From Clostridiaceae bacterium (GTDB lineage: Bacteria > Bacillota > Clostridia > Oscillospirales > Acutalibacteraceae), in assembly GCA_016282855.1 (NCBI GenBank), contig JAEELT010000015.1:1-57274 (forward strand): a stretch of DNA of 57,274 nt. Reading direction: 5' to 3'. Shown here one piece after another: positions 31,271 to 40,220 of the stretch. A program made the position numbers and the translations under genes. The first letter of the stretch is position 1. Every line of letters starts with the position of its first letter. The notes below the pieces were generated by a model, which searched no databases, was not told the origin of the DNA, and saw nothing but the letters and a program-made list of their open reading frames with translations.

Positions 31271-32631
31271 AAAAGACAGTGAAGAGAGCCGCCGTTCTCT
31301 ATGCCTTGGTCGCAATTTTCCTTGCCGGGATAATTCTGCTCGCCGTGCAGTTTGCTCTGAACGGCTCCAAATGGGCAAATAACAAGGCAAACCGTCATAT
31401 ATATTCATCGGGCAGTGTCGCTAACGCTGGCACGATTTATGACAGAAACGGCACTGTGCTTGCCCGGAGCGAAAACGGCAAGAGAATATTCGCAAAGTCC
31501 GCGGCGGTAAGAAAAGCCGTGCTCCACACAGTAGGCGATACAAGCGGAGTTATTTCAACCGGCACTCACTATCTTTACAGGAGCACCCTTTCGGGCTACA
31601 GCCTTTTCAACGGCATTTATTCCCTCAAGTCAAAGGGGGCCGGCAACGATATTACCCTGAATATAGATTCCGGCGCGTGCCGCGCGGCATACGAGGCCCT
31701 CGGGGATTATAAGGGCACCGTTGCCGTATGCAATTATAAAACGGGCGAGCTTCTGGTCTCGGTTTCAAAGCCGTCATACGATGTGAACGATGTGCCCCGG
31801 AATCTGCGCACAAGCGAATACTACGAGGGTGTGTTCCTGGATAAAGCCTGCTCGGGTATTTACACCCCGGGCTCAATAATGAAAATAATAACCGCCGCCT
31901 GCGCAATAGAAAATATACCCGATATATATACGCGCACCTTTGAGTGCAAAGGGGAGTACAAGACGGGCGACGGAACAGTGGTGTGCAACGGAACGCACGG
32001 CACAATCTCATTTCAGCAGGCGCTCAACGAATCCTGTAACTGCGCTTTTGCCCGCATTGCCATAGAACTCGGCGCGCAGAAGCTCAGGGCGACGGCCGAA
32101 TCTCTCGGCTTCAACAAACAGCTTTACGCAAAGGAAGTGCCTCTTGTAAAAAGCAGGTTCAACCCTTCGCGTAGCAGCAAAACGGAGCTCGGATGGGCGG
32201 GCATAGGTCAGTCCACAACCTATGTGAACCCGATTCATTTTCTCGGCATTATGAACGCAATAGCGAACTCCGGCACGGGCTATGCTCCCGACAGAATTAA
32301 ACAGACCGGCACTCTCACCGGAATAATCGGAAGAATGCCGGAGGTTATGGTAAGGATGAATCCGGACACTGCCGCGCAGCTTAAACGCCTTCTGCGTTCC
32401 AATGTTACGGACAAATACGGCGAGAGCAGGTTTCCGGGGCTCGTGATGTGCGGAAAAACCGGCACGGCGGAGCTTGATGACGCTCCCAGCCACAGCGTAT
32501 TCGCGGGATTTTGCGCAAGAGAGGACCTGCCGCTGTGCGTAGTTGTAATCGCTGAGAATGCCGGCTGGGGCAGCGGAGTTGCCGCAAATACGGCAAACAG
32601 AGTGCTGCAGTATCTTGACAATAATGACTGA
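31267..32631 (+). CDS. Class B penicillin-binding protein (PBP2-type transpeptidase)
   Basis: This 454-residue protein has one N-terminal membrane anchor, a short dimerisation region beginning GTIYDRNG, and a transpeptidase domain. Active-site motifs are Ser203-x-x-Lys206 in TPGSIMK, SCN in NESCNCAF, and KTG in CGKTGTAE. It crosslinks peptidoglycan outside the membrane and should work with the SEDS polymerase encoded just before it. It is shorter than typical PBP2 proteins and resembles the PbpA of clostridial FtsW-PbpA pairs. Confidence 0.93.
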   Translation: MKKTVKRAAVLYALVAIFLAGIILLAVQFALNGSKWANNKANRHIYSSGSVANAGTIYDRNGTVLARSENGKRIFAKSAAVRKAVLHTVGDTSGVISTGTHYLYRSTLSGYSLFNGIYSLKSKGAGNDITLNIDSGACRAAYEALGDYKGTVAVCNYKTGELLVSVSKPSYDVNDVPRNLRTSEYYEGVFLDKACSGIYTPGSIMKIITAACAIENIPDIYTRTFECKGEYKTGDGTVVCNGTHGTISFQQALNESCNCAFARIAIELGAQKLRATAESLGFNKQLYAKEVPLVKSRFNPSRSSKTELGWAGIGQSTTYVNPIHFLGIMNAIANSGTGYAPDRIKQTGTLTGIIGRMPEVMVRMNPDTAAQLKRLLRSNVTDKYGESRFPGLVMCGKTGTAELDDAPSHSVFAGFCAREDLPLCVVVIAENAGWGSGVAANTANRVLQYLDNND

Positions 32632-32647
32632 TTGAGGGTATGAGATT

Positions 32648-34213
32648 ATGAAAAAAGCTGTTTCATTGATTGCGGCGGCAACGCTGTGCTTTATCTGCTG
32701 CGCTCCGGGCTTTGCCGAGTTGCTTTCGGGAAAATACAACTCAATACAGTGCCACAGCCAAAATGACGGTCTGACGGAGATTTATATTGTAACCGAAAAG
32801 GATGGTCGGCAAGTCTGCGAAGAAAAATTCCTGAAGCCGGGCACGGACCTTATATTTTCATATGAGGAAATCAATCCCGAGCCCATGGTCGCAAGCGGAT
32901 TTGACACTCAGGGCAGATACTATGCCTATGTTGCCTGCGACCTCGGCTCCGGCTATGTTGAAACAAGGTACATAGTACCTGAAAACGACGAATATGATCA
33001 GAGCACGGCATTTTTCAATTCATATAAATATACATATTATGTCATTGACCCCGAAGGGACAGCGCTCAGGAAGGGTCCTTCACTCATCTACGGAGTTTCC
33101 GCGGTTATTCCTCAGGGGGCGACTTTCACCGTGGAGGCGTTTGATACGGACGCCGCCTCTCCCGGTTACGGCTATGTTTCGTATGAGGGCAAAGAAGGCT
33201 GGGTTTATATTTATGATTTTGCTCCGAAGCACTCGGTGTGCTATTGCGTTGACAGCAGCTCATATTTTGCCGGCAGGCTTGAAGTGCTTGAGGACGGAGT
33301 GTATCTGGCAGATATAAATACCGCCGACGCAGGCAAATACAAGCGTCTCTCCGGTGATATTCCCGCCGGCACCGAGCTCAGTTATAAGTATTACTGTTTC
33401 CTCGGCGGCGATAATGTCGCGGCTTACACCGGGTATGGCGGCAAAAAGGGCTGGGTGATTTTTAACGCAGGCACATCCACAACCCGCTCCTCGTCTGTAA
33501 TGCCTTATGTTTTTGATGTGGCTTATCTGGGAGAAGAAACAAAGCTTTATTCAAAAAAAGGAAACCTTTCATCGGATACCGGCAGGACCGTACCTGCGGA
33601 TACTCCGGTGAATGTGCAGGCTTTTTATGCCGAAATAAATAACAATTCAAGGCTTTTCTGGATAAATACAGACTATGGCGGAGAAAACTGCTGGATAGCC
33701 GCTGATGACAAAACCGTTATCGGCCTGAGCATGGGGCTTTACGCTATTGCCTATGTCGGCACAGATACCGTTAATATGTATGATACTCTTGATATTGGCA
33801 AAGGGCCGTCGCAGGTGCTTTACTACGGCGAGCGCATGTCACTTTTCAGCACTATACACTACAGAGGACTTGACTGGTATTATGTTAACACCGAGAATGG
33901 CTCAGGCATAATAAGAAACAGCGAAGAGGCAATCAGGGTTTTCGCTCCCTCAGGGCAGCACGCGCTGCGTGTGGATAAAGACGGCAGAACCATACTCGGA
34001 ATAAGTGAATACTTTGATGACCCGGGCGTATATACGACCGCCCCCGCTGCGTCTGAGGAGGAAACGGCAGCGGAGCCGGAGAAGGAGTTCCCAGCAATGA
34101 ATGTCGCGGCAGGCGCGGGAGCGGCGCTCATCGTGCTCGCGGCGCTGGCGGTTTCAACGGTGACAACGCTCAGAAAGCAAAAGAAAGAAAAAGAGGAAGA
34201 AGACGCCGGATAA
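32648..34213 (+). CDS. Secreted membrane-anchored protein with SH3-like modules
   Basis: This 521-residue protein has a signal peptide (about 1-23, ending GFA), about four bacterial SH3-like modules (first at about 128-195 with ALRKGPSLIYG...GWVYI, later ones marked by GWVIF, CWIAADD and WYYVN), an acidic linker, and a C-terminal membrane helix at about 485-505 followed by a charged tail. SH3-like domains bind peptidoglycan peptides. It follows the SEDS-PBP pair by 16 bases and may position or sense the wall they build. A terminator follows. Confidence 0.83.
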   Translation: MKKAVSLIAAATLCFICCAPGFAELLSGKYNSIQCHSQNDGLTEIYIVTEKDGRQVCEEKFLKPGTDLIFSYEEINPEPMVASGFDTQGRYYAYVACDLGSGYVETRYIVPENDEYDQSTAFFNSYKYTYYVIDPEGTALRKGPSLIYGVSAVIPQGATFTVEAFDTDAASPGYGYVSYEGKEGWVYIYDFAPKHSVCYCVDSSSYFAGRLEVLEDGVYLADINTADAGKYKRLSGDIPAGTELSYKYYCFLGGDNVAAYTGYGGKKGWVIFNAGTSTTRSSSVMPYVFDVAYLGEETKLYSKKGNLSSDTGRTVPADTPVNVQAFYAEINNNSRLFWINTDYGGENCWIAADDKTVIGLSMGLYAIAYVGTDTVNMYDTLDIGKGPSQVLYYGERMSLFSTIHYRGLDWYYVNTENGSGIIRNSEEAIRVFAPSGQHALRVDKDGRTILGISEYFDDPGVYTTAPAASEEETAAEPEKEFPAMNVAAGAGAALIVLAALAVSTVTTLRKQKKEKEEEDAG

Positions 34214-34224
34214 TACGGATATAA

Positions 34225-34264
34225 ATAAAGCAGCCCAGATGCACCGCATCGGGGCTGCTGTTTT
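34225..34264. terminator. Bidirectional terminator
   Basis: GCAGCCC (34230-34236) pairs with GGGCTGC (34252-34258) with an inner GATGC/GCATC stem. TTTT follows on the plus strand, and a T-rich stretch on the minus strand. Confidence 0.78.
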
Positions 34265-34272
34265 GATGCTTA

Positions 34273-35049
34273 TCAAAGTATTTCTCCGTTCCAGGGAACA
34301 TATACATCAAAGAAACTCACAAGATTATAATCTGCTATTCTGGGAAGATATTGCTTGTTGTATTCCTCAACAATCAAAGCTTCCACAGCATCTTCACCGT
34401 ATTTATCAATGTCATAACGGGGATCGGGATTATCATAGTCAAAATCATACACTTCTTTCCAGATCCCTTCGGCTTTGGTTCCCTCAATTTTATATGCCTG
34501 AGCCTGACGATAGTAAATTGTCCCCGTAGTATGACCGTCATAACGCACAACAACAATCCCTTTATCGGAATCTATGAAATAGCCGCCTTCGTTTCCGCTT
34601 GGGAAGAGAGAACCGCCGAGCACTTCAAAATCTTCTTCTCCGAGACAGGTTACAAATTCACCGCTGTTATTATCATAAACAGCGAGTATGGGGAACCACC
34701 AAAAGCAGTCATAATCCATATAGAAAATATCCTTGTAGCCATCGGAGTTTATATCTGTCATATAAACCATTGTTTGGTGTTCCGGTTCTTCTCCCTCGAG
34801 ACGCTCAGTTTTGATTTCATTTATCTCTTTATAAAGGTTTGCTACAGCAGTTTCATACCTTGTATCGGAAAGTTTTTCGGTTTTCGACTCGGTTTCGGTT
34901 GGAACTTCTTCAGTGCTTGTCTCCTCAGTGATTGTCACTTTGGAAACCTGATTATCTGTTACGGACTCATCGGTATTTTGCTTTTTACCACATGATGAAA
35001 AAGCAAGAATGGTTGCAAACGCAACAATCAGTGCAAAAACTTTTTTCAT
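34273..35049 (-). CDS. Lipoprotein with a calcium-loop-like motif
   Basis: This 258-residue lipoprotein has lipobox FSSC, then a Thr/Glu-rich linker and a globular acidic domain. DINSDGYKDIFYMD resembles an FG-GAP or EF-hand-like calcium loop, and similar proteins report on extracellular matter. The function is unknown. The ATG at 35049 follows AAGGAG by 8 bases. It is the last gene of the glgP operon, 16 bases after the phosphoesterase. Confidence 0.8.
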   Translation of the reverse strand: MKKVFALIVAFATILAFSSCGKKQNTDESVTDNQVSKVTITEETSTEEVPTETESKTEKLSDTRYETAVANLYKEINEIKTERLEGEEPEHQTMVYMTDINSDGYKDIFYMDYDCFWWFPILAVYDNNSGEFVTCLGEEDFEVLGGSLFPSGNEGGYFIDSDKGIVVVRYDGHTTGTIYYRQAQAYKIEGTKAEGIWKEVYDFDYDNPDPRYDIDKYGEDAVEALIVEEYNKQYLPRIADYNLVSFFDVYVPWNGEIL

Positions 35050-35065
35050 TTCGTACACTCCTTTT

Positions 35066-36400
35066 TTACTGCGCGGTAAACTCCATCTTCACCGTGTCGG
35101 ATTTCTTCTGATAAGCGCTCTCGGCTCTTACGGAAAGAGTATAAGTTTTGCTGGATTCGAGAGTATCGGTTCCTATGCGGAAGTCAGCCGTGTCGTCATC
35201 ATCAATCACGTAGTAATCGTTTATGAAGGTGTCGGAGCATACGGTCTTTCCGTTTTCATCCTTTACGGTTACCTTATAATTATGCACAATGTATCCGTCT
35301 GCCGCTTGTGCCTCGTCAAATGAAAGCACCCATTCGCCGTTGTCGTTTTTGTAAGCGGTCGCTTTTGCGTCATCGGCAAATACGGGAGCGGCATCCCTTG
35401 CCTTCATGCTGTTATATGTATATGCGTAAGTGCTCTTGTCATTTACATTGTCTGTGTAATAATCAAAAAGATAGGTTCCTGACAGCAGGTCATAACCGCG
35501 AAGGCGGACGCTGCCGTCGTTATCTGCCTCCACAATGCACATCTGTGCGGCGGGGTCATAGCCGTCGGGATGCTGACCGGGAATGTAATTCTTATCAAGC
35601 TCAAATGTTGCCATAGCTCCGCAGCCGAGGGCGGTATATGAGCCCTGGAATATGCTTCTCGGGTCGTTCATCGGGAAGTGCGAATGGCCTGAAAAATCAA
35701 CAACACCGGGGTGCTTGTTGAGCACGGCGTTAATCTGCGGGTCGCCCCAGTAGCTGCTGCCGTAAACGGTGCCCCAGGGATGGGGATGCTGGAAGACGAA
35801 AACAGCCTTGCCGTCTGCCTTCTTCTGTGCTTCGCCTATCGCGTTGTCAAGCCAGGTGAGGCTTGAGGGAGTAAAGGTCCACTCGGTCTGTGAGCGCTCT
35901 CCCGAAAAAGCGACAAAGGAAAAGCCGTTGATTTCGGTTACGGTATCGGGCTCATGGCCGAAATACTTTACAAAATACTCTTTGTAATTATCGTTCTTGA
36001 ATTCGTGATTGCCGTGAATATTTATGAGAACCGTATCCTCGCGCACGTGCTCGTGCAGGGTTCTCGCGTAATTTTCATAGTCGCCCTCGCCGCCTACGCT
36101 TGAAAAATCGCCCAGGCCGAAAAAGGCGTCAACGCCGGGGTAAACGCTGTCGTTGTCAAAAAGGTTATAGGCGGTATCAACCGCAAGAGCGACGTGGTCG
36201 TTTTGGTTATGAGAATCGGTAAATACCACGAAACGGACTGCAGGCACAAAATCCTCGGGAGTAACGGGCGCGGCAACTGTTTTCGCCCCGCCTATTACCT
36301 GTATGAGCTGACCGGGCAGCGCGAAACTGAACACGGCAAAAAGGCCGAAAATAACGCCTATCACCCAGTTCTTGATTTCAATAAGTGTACCTCTGTCCAT
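35066..36400 (-). CDS. Secreted calcineurin-like metallophosphoesterase with a C-terminal beta domain
   Basis: This 444-residue protein has an N-terminal signal anchor (about 12-36). Metal-binding motifs appear in order: Asp62-x-His64 (TDSHN), GD at 97-98, GNHE, HPHPW and GHSH. These define the calcineurin-like fold, which hydrolyses phosphoesters outside the membrane. A C-terminal Fn3/Ig-like domain of about 90 residues follows. The start follows the nucleoside phosphorylase stop without a gap (TAAATG), with GGAGG upstream. The adjacency to a nucleoside phosphorylase suggests nucleotide salvage: dephosphorylation outside, then phosphorolysis inside. Confidence 0.88.
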   Translation of the reverse strand: MDRGTLIEIKNWVIGVIFGLFAVFSFALPGQLIQVIGGAKTVAAPVTPEDFVPAVRFVVFTDSHNQNDHVALAVDTAYNLFDNDSVYPGVDAFFGLGDFSSVGGEGDYENYARTLHEHVREDTVLINIHGNHEFKNDNYKEYFVKYFGHEPDTVTEINGFSFVAFSGERSQTEWTFTPSSLTWLDNAIGEAQKKADGKAVFVFQHPHPWGTVYGSSYWGDPQINAVLNKHPGVVDFSGHSHFPMNDPRSIFQGSYTALGCGAMATFELDKNYIPGQHPDGYDPAAQMCIVEADNDGSVRLRGYDLLSGTYLFDYYTDNVNDKSTYAYTYNSMKARDAAPVFADDAKATAYKNDNGEWVLSFDEAQAADGYIVHNYKVTVKDENGKTVCSDTFINDYYVIDDDDTADFRIGTDTLESSKTYTLSVRAESAYQKKSDTVKMEFTAQ

Positions 36401-37165
36401 TTACTGTGCCTCCTTTTTATCTTCTGCAATAAGAGTCTTCAGTGCTTCAACCGCGGCCTTTACAGCAGCGTTTGTGTCTGTGTTCCTTTCCTCGGGCATA
36501 CCGCTTTGGGCGAGCTCCTGATTCCATACGCAGTGGAATACGGCTCCCGCTCTGACTGAGCGTACACTCGCGAGCACAAACATTGCGGCGCTCTCCATTT
36601 CGGAGGCAAGACACCCGCCTTTTATCCACGCAGCCCACTTGCTTTTCAGCTCCTGCGCGCAGCCCATTGAATCGGGGCTGTGTTGGCCGTAAAAGCTGTC
36701 TTTTGCCTGCACTATGCCTGTGTGGAAGGGGTAGCCGAGTCTGCCGCACGCTCCGGCAAGAGCGTTTGTAACGGTTAAATCCGCCACCGCCGGAAACTCT
36801 ATGGGCATATATTCCTTTGATGTGCCTTCCATCCTGATGCTGCCCGTGGCAATGACCAGGTCGCCCGGAAACACATTTCTCTGCATTCCGCCGCAGGTGC
36901 CTACGCGTATAAATGTGTCAACCCCTATATGAATAAGCTCCTCCATGCAGATAGCCGCGGAAGGCCCGCCTATGCCCGTGGAGACCACAAGCACAGGCTC
37001 CCCGCTCAGAAAACCTCTGAATGAGCGGAATTCCCTGTTGAATGCGATTTCTTCGGGGCTGTCAAAGTATGATGCTATCTGCTCCGTCCTTGCCGGGTCG
37101 CCGGGAAGAATGGCGTACTTTGCGCCGTTTTCTTTTGTGAGATTGATGTGATACTCTGGATTCAT
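36401..37165 (-). CDS. udp: Nucleoside phosphorylase (uridine phosphorylase type)
   Basis: This 254-residue cytoplasmic enzyme of the NP-1 family has the phosphate loop ILPGDPAR near 19-26, IRVGTCGGMQ in the middle and ASEMESAA, whose Glu binds ribose. It splits nucleosides with phosphate to base and ribose-1-phosphate. The sequence fits uridine phosphorylase best, but purine forms share these motifs. It is in the operon between tadA (6 bases away) and the phosphoesterase. Confidence 0.88.
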   Translation of the reverse strand: MNPEYHINLTKENGAKYAILPGDPARTEQIASYFDSPEEIAFNREFRSFRGFLSGEPVLVVSTGIGGPSAAICMEELIHIGVDTFIRVGTCGGMQRNVFPGDLVIATGSIRMEGTSKEYMPIEFPAVADLTVTNALAGACGRLGYPFHTGIVQAKDSFYGQHSPDSMGCAQELKSKWAAWIKGGCLASEMESAAMFVLASVRSVRAGAVFHCVWNQELAQSGMPEERNTDTNAAVKAAVEALKTLIAEDKKEAQ

Positions 37166-37171
37166 CCGGGT

Positions 37172-37633
37172 TTAACCTTCTTTCTTTTCGCTTCTCAGCT
37201 TTTCGAAAAAATCGGATAAAAGCGCTGAGCATTCCTCCCGCATAAAGCCGCCGGTCACTTCGGGCCTGTGGTTATACGGCAGGTCAAAAAGGTTGATTAC
37301 TGAGGAGCATGAGCCGGCCTTGGGGTCATAAGCGCCGTAAACCAGCCGCCTTATGCGCGAGTTGATAACCGCTCCGGCGCACATGGGGCAGGGCTCGAGG
37401 GTCACATACAGGTCGCATTCCCAAAGCCGCCAGCCTCCGAGCTTTTTGCATGCGAGGTCAATCGCTTCTATCTCAGCGTGAGAGAGCGCGTTTCGCCCGC
37501 TTTCGCGTCTGTTTCTGCCGAAGGAAACCGGCTCTCCGTTTTTTGCCACCACGGCGCCCACGGGCACTTCACCCACAGCCGCAGCGGCTTTCGCCTGCTC
37601 TATGGCAAGCGCCATAAGCATTTCATCGGTCAT
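37172..37633 (-). CDS. tadA: tRNA-specific adenosine deaminase
   Basis: This 153-residue zinc deaminase converts A34 of tRNA-Arg to inosine. Zinc and catalytic residues are His52-Ala-Glu54 and Cys82...Cys85 in PCPMCAG. The AYDPKAGSC stretch is typical of TadA. The ATG shares a base with the glgP stop (TAATG), showing coupling to the preceding gene. Confidence 0.95.
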   Translation of the reverse strand: MTDEMLMALAIEQAKAAAAVGEVPVGAVVAKNGEPVSFGRNRRESGRNALSHAEIEAIDLACKKLGGWRLWECDLYVTLEPCPMCAGAVINSRIRRLVYGAYDPKAGSCSSVINLFDLPYNHRPEVTGGFMREECSALLSDFFEKLRSEKKEG

Positions 37634-40029
37634 TATTTAAGACCCCAGATATTGTTTGCATATTCGCTTATTGCTCTGTCCGCGCTGAATATGCCGGCGC
37701 CGGAAATGTTCATAAGTGACATTCTGTTCCAGCGCTCCTTGTCAAGCCAGATTTGCTCCACGTTTCTCTGAGCCTGTCTGTAATCCGCAAAGTCGGCAAG
37801 CACCATATACGGGTCGTGGTGGATGATAGTGCCGCCTATTTCACCGAACTGTTTGCCGCAGATGCCTCTGTTTATAAATTCGACTATATCGTGGATTTCG
37901 GGGCTGTTGATATAGTAATTGTTGGGATTGTAGCCGTCTCTCCTGAGCTTGTTGACCTCATCGGTTCTCATACCGAAAATGAAGATGTTGTCCTCTCCCA
38001 CAGCGTCGTAGATTTCAACATTCGCACCGTCCATTGTGCCGAGGGTGAGAGCGCCGTTTATCATAAGCTTCATATTGCCGGTGCCGCTCGCTTCGGTGCC
38101 TGCGAGGGAAATCTGCTCGCTTATCTCGGCGGCGGGCATAAGAGCTTCCGCCTTGCTCACGCAGTAATTCTCCACAAAGAGCACTCTGAGCTTGTCGTTT
38201 ACCTGCGGATCCTCGTTGATAAGCTTGCCGAGATAGCAGATAAATTCAATTATCTTTTTCGCTACGAAGTAGCCGGAGGCCGCCTTCGCGCCGAAAATAT
38301 AGGTGTGAGGCACATAGTTGCCGTTGGGATTGTTTTTGATTTCGAGATACTTCGCAAGAATGTTGAAAGCATTGAGCTCCTGTCTCTTGTACTCGTGAAG
38401 GCGCTTGACCTGAACGTCGAAAATCGAATCGGGGTCAATTATCTCGCCCGTTGATTTCTTAATCATTTTTGCAAAGTCGGCTTTGTTTGCGGCTTTGATT
38501 TTGCCGAGTTCCTCAAGCACAGATTTGTCATCGGCATAATTCCTCAGCTTGATAAGCTCGCCCGCGTCGTGCACGTATTTCTTGCCGATTGTGTCGGTGA
38601 TGAGCGCCGAGAGGCGGGGGTTCGCCTGGCAAAGCCAGCGGCGGTACGCTATGCCGTTGGTTACGTTGGTGAATTTATCGGGCTCGAGGGTATAGAAATC
38701 GTTGAATGTGCTGTCCTTGAGAATCTGGCTGTGAAGAGCGGAAACGCCGTTTACCTTGTGGCACACGGCAACGCACAGGTTAGCCATACGCACCGCGCCG
38801 CCGGAGATAATCGCCATTCTCTCCACTCTTGCGGCGTCGCCTGTAAGATCCCAGATTTTTTTCCTGAATCTGTTGTCTATCTCTTTTACTATCTGGTAAA
38901 TTCTGGGCAGAAGGCGCTCAAAGAGCTCCTCGCTCCAGCATTCGAGAGCCTCGGACATAACCGTGTGGTTGGTGTAGGCGCAGACCTTCTGAACGAGTGA
39001 GAAGGCATCGTCCCAGCCGAAGCCGCACTCGTCAAGCAGGATTCTCATAAGCTCGGGTATTGCCATTGTGGGGTGGGTATCGTTTATGTGAATAGCGCAC
39101 TTTTCGGCAAGATTGTCAAATGAGCCGAAGTTGCGAAGATGCCAGGAGATAATATCCTGAACGGAGGCACTCACAAGGAAATACTGCTGCCTCAGACGCA
39201 GGCTCTTGCCTTCGGGGTGGTTGTCGGCAGGGTAGAGCACCTTGCTTATAACCTCAGCCATAGCCTTTTCTTCCATGGCTCTGATATAGTTGCCCTCATT
39301 GAATGAGGTCATATCGATGCTGTCGGCCTTCGCGCTCCACAGGCGGAGCACCGCGACACCCTTTCCGTCCTTTGACGGCACCATCATATCATAGGGCACA
39401 GCCTTGACTGTTTTGCAGTCTGCAAGCTCCACATAGTGGAAACCGTCGCTCCAGCTGTCCTCAACCCGTCCTTCAAATTTAACATCAACTGTTTTTTCTT
39501 CTCTGGGCACGAGCCATACATTTCCGCCCGGGAGCCAGAATTCGGGCATCTCCGTCTGCCAGCCGTCTATGAGCTTCTGCTTGAAAATGCCGTATTCGTA
39601 CAGTATGGAATATCCTATACCGTGATAGCCCTCATTTGCCATGGCGTCAAGGTAGCAGGCGGCAAGTCTGCCGAGACCGCCGTTGCCCAGACCCGCGTCG
39701 GGCTCAAGTTCATAGAGCTTATCGAGCGAAACGCCGAAGCTCTTGAGAGCGGCAGCCACCGTGTCGGTAAGGCTGAGGTTGTAAAGAGTGTTCTTAAGGC
39801 TTCTGCCCATAAGGAACTCCATACTCATATAGTATATCCTTTTGCTTCCGGCTTTCTTGCCCTCGTCGTCAAACTTGCGGCGGATATTTCTTGCAAGATC
39901 GCGCGAAAGCCCTGCTATAACCTCATAGAATTGCTCATCGGTTGACTGAGCGGGAGTAATTCCGTAGAGGTGTGACAGGCGGGTGGCTATCATTTCTTTC
40001 ATTTCGGTTACTGTAATTTTCTTTGCCAT
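37633..40029 (-). CDS. glgP: Glycogen/maltodextrin phosphorylase
   Basis: This 798-residue enzyme releases glucose-1-phosphate from alpha-1,4-glucan ends. Motifs are the N-terminal YYMSMEFLMGRSLKNTL, DAGLGNGGLGRLAACYLD, and the PLP-binding Lys654 in EASGTGNMKLM. Length and motifs match bacterial GlgP/MalP. AGGAG precedes the ATG. It heads a five-gene minus-strand operon (glgP, tadA, nucleoside phosphorylase, phosphoesterase, lipoprotein). Confidence 0.96.
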   Translation of the reverse strand: MAKKITVTEMKEMIATRLSHLYGITPAQSTDEQFYEVIAGLSRDLARNIRRKFDDEGKKAGSKRIYYMSMEFLMGRSLKNTLYNLSLTDTVAAALKSFGVSLDKLYELEPDAGLGNGGLGRLAACYLDAMANEGYHGIGYSILYEYGIFKQKLIDGWQTEMPEFWLPGGNVWLVPREEKTVDVKFEGRVEDSWSDGFHYVELADCKTVKAVPYDMMVPSKDGKGVAVLRLWSAKADSIDMTSFNEGNYIRAMEEKAMAEVISKVLYPADNHPEGKSLRLRQQYFLVSASVQDIISWHLRNFGSFDNLAEKCAIHINDTHPTMAIPELMRILLDECGFGWDDAFSLVQKVCAYTNHTVMSEALECWSEELFERLLPRIYQIVKEIDNRFRKKIWDLTGDAARVERMAIISGGAVRMANLCVAVCHKVNGVSALHSQILKDSTFNDFYTLEPDKFTNVTNGIAYRRWLCQANPRLSALITDTIGKKYVHDAGELIKLRNYADDKSVLEELGKIKAANKADFAKMIKKSTGEIIDPDSIFDVQVKRLHEYKRQELNAFNILAKYLEIKNNPNGNYVPHTYIFGAKAASGYFVAKKIIEFICYLGKLINEDPQVNDKLRVLFVENYCVSKAEALMPAAEISEQISLAGTEASGTGNMKLMINGALTLGTMDGANVEIYDAVGEDNIFIFGMRTDEVNKLRRDGYNPNNYYINSPEIHDIVEFINRGICGKQFGEIGGTIIHHDPYMVLADFADYRQAQRNVEQIWLDKERWNRMSLMNISGAGIFSADRAISEYANNIWGLK

Positions 40030-40073
40030 AAATAATCTCCTGTGGTAAACAATTTATTTGCATCCGATATTGA

Positions 40074-40102
40074 ATTATATCCCAAATTGTCTGCTCATAC
40101 AA
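40074..40102 (-). promoter_or_regulatory. Promoter of the glgP operon
   Basis: On the minus strand TTGTAT (40102-40097) and TATAAT (40079-40074) are 17 bases apart, 45 bases from the ATG. Confidence 0.75.
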
Positions 40103-40133
40103 TAAAAATTTCCATTTTTGTAAATTTATATAC

Positions 40134-40162
40134 TTGTCAGGGGTATGTATTTGCATTATAAT
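40134..40162 (+). promoter_or_regulatory. Promoter of the CPBP-rlmD-GH5-transporter operon
   Basis: TTGTCA at 40134-40139 and TATAAT at 40157-40162 are 17 bases apart, about 58 bases before the start codon. It is divergent from the glgP promoter. Confidence 0.75.
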
Positions 40163-40220
40163 GTATAAAATAACTAAGTAAATGCCGCGACAAGCGGTAT
40201 TTCCCCGAGGAATGCATATT

